A program made the translations under genes and the position numbers. A stretch of DNA of 64,000 nucleotides, from contig NZ_BNBY01000028.1 of NCBI RefSeq assembly GCF_014656195.1, forward strand, positions 1 to 64,000. Direction: 5' to 3'. This DNA is from Kitasatospora xanthocidica. GTDB lineage: Bacteria > Actinomycetota > Actinomycetes > Streptomycetales > Streptomycetaceae. The first letter of the stretch is position 1; the number at the start of each line of letters is the position of its first letter. The notes beneath the pieces were generated by a model, which searched no databases, had not been told where the DNA came from, and saw only the letters and a program-made list of their open reading frames with translations. This document shows, piece after piece, positions 59,601-64,000 of this stretch.

Positions 59601-59606
59601 CCTCGT

Positions 59607-59648
59607 CCGGCCCCGGCGCGCATTCCGCGCCGGGGCCGGTTGCGTTTC
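59607..59648 (+). terminator. Terminator of tRNA-Gly
   Basis: A perfect 14-bp stem (CCGGCCCCGGCGCG with CGCGCCGGGGCCGG, loop CATTC) followed by TTGCGTTT on the plus strand. Confidence 0.85.
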
Positions 59649-59678
59649 CGGGGCCCGTGCGCCCCTCCCCCGCCCCGC

Positions 59679-60293
59679 TCAGAGTCCGAGGCGGGCGGCC
59701 CTGGCCGCGGCCCGGTCGAGCAGCAGGTGGACGTCGCCCTCCCGGGTGGTGGGGCGGTCGTTGAACTCGTCCGGGGAGCGCGCCGGGCGTCCGGTGCCGT
59801 GCAGCACCTCCATCAGCTGGACCCGGGCGGTGCGGACCGTGGCCGGGGTGCCGTAGCCGTGCGCCAGCACGGCGGCCTGGGCGCCGAGCAGGCAGACCCG
59901 ACCTCCCTCGTCCCACATCGCGCCCTGCAGCCAGCCGTGGACGCCGATGTAGCGGGAGGCCAGCCGGAGGTGGTCGGCCGCGGTGACCGGGACCGGACGG
60001 GCCGGGCGGCGCAGCGCCCGGTCGAGCAGGGTCGCCCGGGGCACCGGGTGGCCGGCGAACCAGGGGCTCGCGGTACGGCCGTACGGGCAGACGTACGGTC
60101 CGGGGGCGCGCGCGGGGGCGGGCAGCGAGGCGAGGTAGGCCTCGATCTCGGCGACCAGGCCGGAGGCGTCCGGGCGGAGCGGGAACGGGCGGGACGGGAA
60201 CGGGCCGGACGGGTGCGGGCCGGGCGGGTGCTGCCGGAGCGGGTGCGGCCGGGCCGGGGGCGGAGGGGGCGTCGGGTCGGTGGTGCGGGGCAT
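59679..60293 (-). CDS. Hypothetical protein (DUF6197-like)
   Basis: A 204-aa protein. The first 60 residues are Pro/His/Arg-rich and disordered. The remainder has the pattern LRLASRYIGVHGWLQGAMW then GGRVCLLGAQAA, which I recall from streptomycete DUF6197 proteins; that match is tentative. ATG 60293 is preceded by GGAGAG, and the longer frame lacks such a site. No catalytic residues are recognised. It lies convergent to tRNA-Gly and divergent from the 263-aa gene. Confidence 0.65.
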   Translation of the reverse strand: MPRTTDPTPPPPPARPHPLRQHPPGPHPSGPFPSRPFPLRPDASGLVAEIEAYLASLPAPARAPGPYVCPYGRTASPWFAGHPVPRATLLDRALRRPARPVPVTAADHLRLASRYIGVHGWLQGAMWDEGGRVCLLGAQAAVLAHGYGTPATVRTARVQLMEVLHGTGRPARSPDEFNDRPTTREGDVHLLLDRAAARAARLGL

Positions 60294-60483
60294 GCGGGCT
60301 CTCCGGGCGGAAGGCGTGCGGGTTCCGCTGCCCAAAGTGGGGCATTCAGAACAATTCCGCGACCGGAGGGCCGGGAAGTCCGAATGGTTTCCCGGTTGGG
60401 TGTCGGGCCGATAGCCTCGGCGGCGTTCGAGTGCAGTTCGAGCGCGAGCTCAGCCGCCGCGCTCCCAAGGTGGAGGAGTCGCG

Positions 60484-61275
60484 GTGGGTCCGCAGGAGCG
60501 ACTGGCCGTCATACAGCGCTGTGTGGTCCGGGAGATGGCGCGACTGGGCCAGGTGTTCAGGCTGGACGGCGAGGTGGTGCGCGGCCCCGGCACCACGGCG
60601 GTGGCGGTGCGCGAGCACCCCGGGGACGACGGCGCCGGCCACGTGGACCTCGGCTTCGTACTGCAACTCGGCCGGGCGGACGCGCCGGTGGTGTGGGACT
60701 GCGCGGCCGGCCTCGGCAAGACCGAGGAGGAGAAGCTCGCCAACGCGGTGAAGATGTGGGCGACCACCACCGCCTCGGTGCTGGTCGAGCTCGCCGAGGG
60801 GCGCGGGGTGCACGCCGACCACCCGGACCTGCCCGAACTCCCGGGCTGGCGCGCGGTCCAGGGGCCGGCCGCGGTGTTCGGCTTCGGCAACGAGCACTTG
60901 GCGGGGTGGCTCGCCGAGAACCGGGTGCTCCCGGCGCTGGCCCCCGCCCTGCGCGCGGAACTGACCGGTCCGGGGCCGGTCGGGGTCAAGCTCTTCCTGG
61001 GCGGGAAGGCCGGGGACGACGTCGCCGAGGTCCGGGTGGGCGGCGAGGTGTCGGAGGCGGCGTCGGCCGCGCTGCGCGCGCTGGACTGGCCGCGGGGCGA
61101 ACGGCTGTGCTGGGCACGGCTGTTCGTCCTGTTGACGGCCGAGCGGACGGCCCCGGGGCGGACCACGCCGACGGGCGCCGTGGCACCCGCGCCGATGCGC
61201 GCCCCGGCCCCGGCGGCCGCACGCCCCCGGGGACTGTTCGCTCGCTGGCGGGAGGCCAGACGGGCCGGGCGGTGA
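60484..61275 (+). CDS. Hypothetical protein (DUF6348-like)
   Basis: A 263-aa protein starting at GTG 60484, with GGAGG upstream. The core (about 10-215) alternates strands and helices, with the conserved-looking VWDCAAGLGKTEEEKLANAV; this is not a Walker A motif despite GLGKT. The last 45 residues are Pro/Ala/Arg-rich. I recall similar sequences labelled DUF6348 in streptomycetes, tentatively. No function can be given. It ends at a bidirectional terminator shared with the small membrane protein gene. Confidence 0.68.
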   Translation: MGPQERLAVIQRCVVREMARLGQVFRLDGEVVRGPGTTAVAVREHPGDDGAGHVDLGFVLQLGRADAPVVWDCAAGLGKTEEEKLANAVKMWATTTASVLVELAEGRGVHADHPDLPELPGWRAVQGPAAVFGFGNEHLAGWLAENRVLPALAPALRAELTGPGPVGVKLFLGGKAGDDVAEVRVGGEVSEAASAALRALDWPRGERLCWARLFVLLTAERTAPGRTTPTGAVAPAPMRAPAPAAARPRGLFARWREARRAGR

Positions 61276-61282
61276 AGGTTGC

Positions 61283-61310
61283 TCGCCCGCTCCGACCGAT
61301 GAGCGGGCGA
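61283..61310. terminator. Bidirectional terminator 61275/61321
   Basis: A 10-bp stem TCGCCCGCTC/GAGCGGGCGA between two convergent stops. Confidence 0.72.
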
Positions 61311-61320
61311 TGCGGTCGGA

Positions 61321-61518
61321 TCAGCCCCCGGTGATGCTGGAGATGCTGTGCGCCAGGTTGGCCAGCAGGGAGTTGATCGAGGTCGCGACCGTGGTCTCGT
61401 GCAGCATGAAGCCGAACAGGGCGGCGACGATCGCGTGCGGGATCTTCATCTGCTTGTTGCGGATGAAGATGATGCTCAGGATCGCGAACAGGACCAGCGC
61501 GGAGACGGAGAGTGCCAC
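61321..61518 (-). CDS. Small membrane protein (65 aa)
   Basis: 65 residues with two hydrophobic segments: ALSVSALVLFAILSIIFI at the N-terminus and IVAALFGFMLHETTVA in the middle. The loop RNKQMKIPH is basic. GTG 61518 has GAGGAAGTGA upstream. No family is recognised, but codon use and ribosome site support it. A 46-codon frame with its own ribosome-site-like sequence lies just upstream (61539-61679). Confidence 0.7.
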   Translation of the reverse strand: MALSVSALVLFAILSIIFIRNKQMKIPHAIVAALFGFMLHETTVATSINSLLANLAHSISSITGG

Positions 61519-61538
61519 CCGGACTCACTTCCTCGTTT

Positions 61539-61679
61539 TCATAGCGGGGTGCCACCACCCGGCGACACCAGCGAAAGCCGGACCCCGGCATGTCCCACGG
61601 TCCCGAGGCGGAATCGCGGACCGTCCGACACACCGCCGGTGAGGGAGGCCACGGTCGACCGCTGTCTGTCGTGCCGCAT
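61539..61679 (-). CDS. Possible 46-aa upstream ORF
   Basis: ATG 61679 follows AGGGGGCG and reads 46 codons (MRHDRQRSTVASLTGG...), stopping 20 nt before the small membrane gene. The product is basic and has no recognisable domain. It may be a leader peptide or chance; support is ribosome-site spacing only. Confidence 0.25.
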   Translation of the reverse strand: MRHDRQRSTVASLTGGVSDGPRFRLGTVGHAGVRLSLVSPGGGTPL

Positions 61680-61757
61680 GTGACGCCCCCTATCCCCCGA
61701 ATCCTGAACAGTCCCGCCCGGACTCAGTGTGGTCGACCGTGCCGATTGCGTAAAGGT

Positions 61758-61768
61758 CTGACAGTCAG
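61758..61768. promoter_or_regulatory. CTGACAGTCAG palindrome
   Basis: Perfect 5-1-5 inverted repeat about 240 bp upstream of the small membrane gene and 80 bp upstream of the possible upstream ORF. It could be an operator; no matching regulator is identified. Confidence 0.35.
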
Positions 61769-61998
61769 CCCAGCGCCGATATCCTGCGATGCGAGACGAG
61801 TTTCCGCCGACCGGGACGATAGCCGAGCCGCGCTGACGGATCGTCGGCGGGGCCGTGCTGAGCGGCCGGGAAGCGGTCGGGGGCGGGTAGCGGAAGCCGC
61901 TGGTCCGGTCCGTCGGCGGGCCGTCCGATTTGGCCGAAGATCAGCTGCCTGGCTTGACAGCCGATGCCCGCGGCATGTGCACGCGAGCGGGTCGCGGC

Positions 61999-63225
61999 TC
62001 AGTCGCGCCAGAGCAGCAGCACCGCGCGGTCGTCGTTGATGTCCCGGGCCACGGTTTCGATCAGCGCGGCGGCGGCGCCCGCACCCGCGCCCCGGTCGGC
62101 ACCGGGCACCAGCCGGTCGGCCTCCCCCATCAGCCGGTCCATGCCCTCCGTGAGGTCCCGCCCCGGCGCCTCGACCATGCCGTCGGTGCACAGCAGCAGG
62201 ACGTCCCCCCGGTTCAGCCGGCCGCGCACGCCCTCGAACTTGGCGCCGTCGTAGATCCCCAGCAGCGGGCCCTCGGCCTGCTTGACCTCCCAGCGCCCGG
62301 CGCCGGCCAGGCGCTGCATGCCCGGCAGGTGCCCGGCCGACAGCAGCTCGTACTCGCCGGTGTCCAGGTCCAGCACCAGGTGGACGGCGGTGGCGAAGCC
62401 CTCCTCCCAGGACTGGCGCAGCAGGTAGCCGTTGGCGGCGGGCAGGAAGTCGTGCGCGGGCAGCGAGCCGACCAGGCCGCCGAAGGCGCCGGAGAGCAGC
62501 AGCGCGCGGGAGCCGGCGTCCATGCCCTTGCCGGAGACGTCCGCGAGGACCACCTCCAGCAGCCGCTGGCCGGGGCCGGTCCGAGCGGCGACCACGAAGT
62601 CCCCGGAGAAGGACTGGCCGCCGGCCGGGCGCAGCGCCATGTCCGCGTGCCAGCCGGCCGGCAGCGCGGGCACCCGGCTCTGCACCCGAAGGCGCTCGCG
62701 CAGGTCGAAGAGCATGGTGGAGCCGCCCCACCAGGGCACGCCGACCCTGGCCCGGAACTGGGCCAGCAGCAGTCCGCCCACCCCGGCGGCGCCGACCACC
62801 AGGGCCGCGCCCGGGGTCACGCCGTAGACGTAGGCCTCCGGGTTGTCGCTGGCGACCCGCTGGCCGGTGTGGATCACGGACTCGGCGGAGAGGCCGAGTG
62901 CGGCGAGCGCGTAGAGCACCACCAGGCTGCCGGGGCGCAGCAGCAGCGCGCCGGCCAGGATCGGCAGGACCAGGGAGGTGGGCGGGGCCCAGTCGGGCAT
63001 CCAGATGTTGAGCAGGATCAGCAGGGGGACGAGCAGGGCGAGCGCGCAGAGCACCGGCCAGTCGGCGGCGCCGCCGCGGAAGTAGTCCACACCGGCGTTG
63101 CGCAGCCTTCGGCGGACCCGGCGGAGCTTCTTGCGCAACCGGGCCGTCACGGGGTCGGACGCCGTGGTGGCGCCGGGCCTCGTCGCAGTCGTCTGGGGCG
63201 GTGCGCCCGGCGGTCTGCCAGCCAT
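61999..63225 (-). CDS. PP2C/SpoIIE-type membrane serine phosphatase
   Basis: A 408-aa protein. Four to five hydrophobic helices (about 55-165) are followed by a PP2C-type SpoIIE domain (about 195-408). Metal-binding and fold motifs are present: SGDFV, VLADVSGKGMDAG, LLSAGHLPGM, LLLCTDGMVEA and DINDDRAVLLLW. Such phosphatases usually dephosphorylate anti-anti-sigma factors in partner-switching systems that control stress or development sigma factors. No anti-sigma or sigma gene is adjacent, so the partner is elsewhere. ATG 63225 is chosen; a GTG further upstream would add 36 residues. Confidence 0.87.
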   Translation of the reverse strand: MAGRPPGAPPQTTATRPGATTASDPVTARLRKKLRRVRRRLRNAGVDYFRGGAADWPVLCALALLVPLLILLNIWMPDWAPPTSLVLPILAGALLLRPGSLVVLYALAALGLSAESVIHTGQRVASDNPEAYVYGVTPGAALVVGAAGVGGLLLAQFRARVGVPWWGGSTMLFDLRERLRVQSRVPALPAGWHADMALRPAGGQSFSGDFVVAARTGPGQRLLEVVLADVSGKGMDAGSRALLLSGAFGGLVGSLPAHDFLPAANGYLLRQSWEEGFATAVHLVLDLDTGEYELLSAGHLPGMQRLAGAGRWEVKQAEGPLLGIYDGAKFEGVRGRLNRGDVLLLCTDGMVEAPGRDLTEGMDRLMGEADRLVPGADRGAGAGAAAALIETVARDINDDRAVLLLWRD

Positions 63226-63333
63226 GGGGTCCGACCCTATCCACGGGCACGGCCCGGCGTCGACGGCTCGGACGCGGGCGGGTGCGCCGGGGTGCGGGGC
63301 GCTCAGTGGGTTTCGGCCGATCGGGGTGGTCAC

Positions 63334-63485
63334 GGGCGCGTCGTCAGGAGGCGTACACCGGTTGGGCGTACGAATCTCGTGGTCGGCGCGTGCGCCCCGC
63401 GCGCGGGGCCGTCCGCGCGCCGGGGCCTGTGTCCGATCCCACAGGGCGACCGGGGCCCGGGACTGCGGCGGCCGGGGACGGCGGC
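63334..63485. other. Spacer between rpiB and the phosphatase
   Basis: GC-rich gene-free DNA. It probably contains the phosphatase promoter; a TAGGGT-like -10 lies just before its ATG (about 63234-63239). Confidence 0.35.
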
Positions 63486-63515
63486 GGCCGGCCGCACGGG
63501 AGCGTGCGGCCGGCC
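63486..63515 (-). terminator. Terminator of rpiB
   Basis: A perfect 12-bp stem GGCCGGCCGCAC/GTGCGGCCGGCC with a six-base loop, 24 nt past the rpiB stop. Confidence 0.8.
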
Positions 63516-63538
63516 GTTGGCGGACGGGGGGGGTGGGA

Positions 63539-64000
63539 TCAGCCCTGGGGGTGGTGGGCCGGGATCGGCGGGAGCTCGCCGGTGGTCTCGTACTCGCTCA
63601 GCATCTCGATCCGGCGGGTGTGCCGCGGCTCGCCGCTGTACGGGGTGGCGAGGAAGACCTCGACGAACTTGGTGGCCTCCTCCTCCGTGTGCATCCGGCC
63701 GCCGATGGAGATCACGTTGGCGTTGTTGTGCTGACGGCCGAGCTCGGCGGTCTGCGTGCTCCAGGCCAGTGCGGCCCGGACGCCCTTGACCTTGTTGGCG
63801 GCGATCGCCTCGCCGTTGCCCGAGCCGCCGATCACGATGCCCAGGGCCTCGGGGTCGGCGGCGGTGCGCTCGGCGGCGCGCAGGCAGAACGGCGGGTAGT
63901 CGTCCTCGGCGTCGTAGATGTGCGGCCCGCAGTCGACCGGCTCGTGGCCGGCCCCCTTGAGCCACTCCACGAGGTGGTTCTTCAGTTCGTATCCGGCATG
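63539..64000 (-). CDS. rpiB: Ribose-5-phosphate isomerase B (5' end beyond window)
   Basis: 153 codons are visible; the frame runs off the window at 64000, with HAGYELKNHL as the first visible residues, so only the first few codons are missing. RpiB interconverts ribulose-5- and ribose-5-phosphate in the pentose phosphate pathway. GGSGNGEAIAANKVKG near residue 65 of the visible part carries the Glu that serves as catalytic base in actinobacterial RpiB, in place of Cys. GRMHTEEEA and RHTRRIEML complete the family pattern. A GTG at 63970 is internal and not the start. Confidence 0.93.
   Translation of the reverse strand, partial: HAGYELKNHLVEWLKGAGHEPVDCGPHIYDAEDDYPPFCLRAAERTAADPEALGIVIGGSGNGEAIAANKVKGVRAALAWSTQTAELGRQHNNANVISIGGRMHTEEEATKFVEVFLATPYSGEPRHTRRIEMLSEYETTGELPPIPAHHPQG

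Larger units (their letters stand above)
61519..61998. other. 480-bp region between phosphatase and small membrane gene
   Basis: Mostly untranslated. It holds a possible upstream ORF (61539-61679), a perfect CTGAC-A-GTCAG palindrome (61758-61768), and a mildly AT-rich patch (61690-61800) that probably contains the small gene's promoter. The phosphatase gene also ends here. Confidence 0.45.

Noticed and set aside
60700-60760. GLGKT in the 263-aa protein as a possible Walker A motif
   Set aside because: The preceding residues do not form GxxxxGK[ST] in the right context, and no Walker B or other NTPase motif follows.

Overview
The window is a very GC-rich (about 70-75 %) actinobacterial chromosome segment. 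Strong third-position G/C bias fills the opposite strand with shadow reading frames. Gene content and order match the Streptomyces core chromosome. From memory, not checked here, it parallels the S. coelicolor stretch from the comEA/comEC and leuS genes through proA/proB, obg, rne, mre, ndk, folC, valS, clpX, clpP and tig to rpiB. I infer a member of the Streptomycetaceae (Streptomyces or Kitasatospora). Nearly all housekeeping genes lie on the minus strand. Most plus-strand genes look like accessory insertions.

Layout, left to right. (1) 0.1-9.3 kb: comEC-comEA with a DnaA-box cluster upstream, a DegV protein, a membrane-anchored coiled protein, and leuS preceded by a leucine-rich leader peptide and an intrinsic terminator (apparent attenuator). 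(2) 9.3-13.7 kb: an HTH/repeat regulator, then an MFS exporter and a divergent XRE/MmyB-type regulator bounded by three identical tRNA-Ala(GGC) genes. (3) 13.9-17.7 kb: the operon nadD - LytR-CpsA-Psr protein - rsfS - phosphoglycerate-mutase-like gene, the last apparently starting at CTG inside a CTGA overlap. (4) 18-22 kb: two tiny membrane proteins, an M48 protease, and two anchored membrane proteins sharing an N-terminal signature. (5) 22-29 kb: proA, a small conserved gene, an inverted-repeat-bounded 163-bp element, proB, an inserted lipoprotein gene, and obg-rpmA-rplU. (6) 29-36 kb: a large RNase E/G with an H1-like tail, and two radical-SAM-associated genes of unknown function. (7) 36-45 kb: a carboxypeptidase-like gene, rodA-pbp2-mreD-mreC-mreB, then ndk. 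(8) 45-54 kb: folC with a DUF4233 gene, a plus-strand GT2/UDP-GlcNAc 2-epimerase pair, a hypothetical gene, and valS. (9) 53.5-59 kb: a QQPYG-repeat membrane protein, clpX, clpP2-clpP1 with a ClgR box, and tig. (10) 59-64 kb: tRNA-Pro and tRNA-Gly, several small lineage-specific genes, a SpoIIE-type phosphatase, and the 3' part of rpiB, cut by the window end.

The modules cover translation and ribosome assembly (leuS, valS, rpmA, rplU, obg, rsfS, tRNAs), RNA decay (rne), proline synthesis (proA, proB), cell-wall growth and sporulation morphology (mre/rod cluster, LCP protein, perhaps the paired membrane proteins), and proteostasis (tig, clpP1, clpP2, clpX). I saw no CRISPR array, intact transposase, phage genes or biosynthetic cluster. 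The most unusual items are the leuS leader, the DnaA boxes at comEA, the tRNA-Ala-bounded regulator/exporter pair, the MITE-like element beside proB, the radical-SAM pair, and the GT2/epimerase insertion. Start sites, promoters and family names come from reading the sequence and from memory of families; no database search was run.
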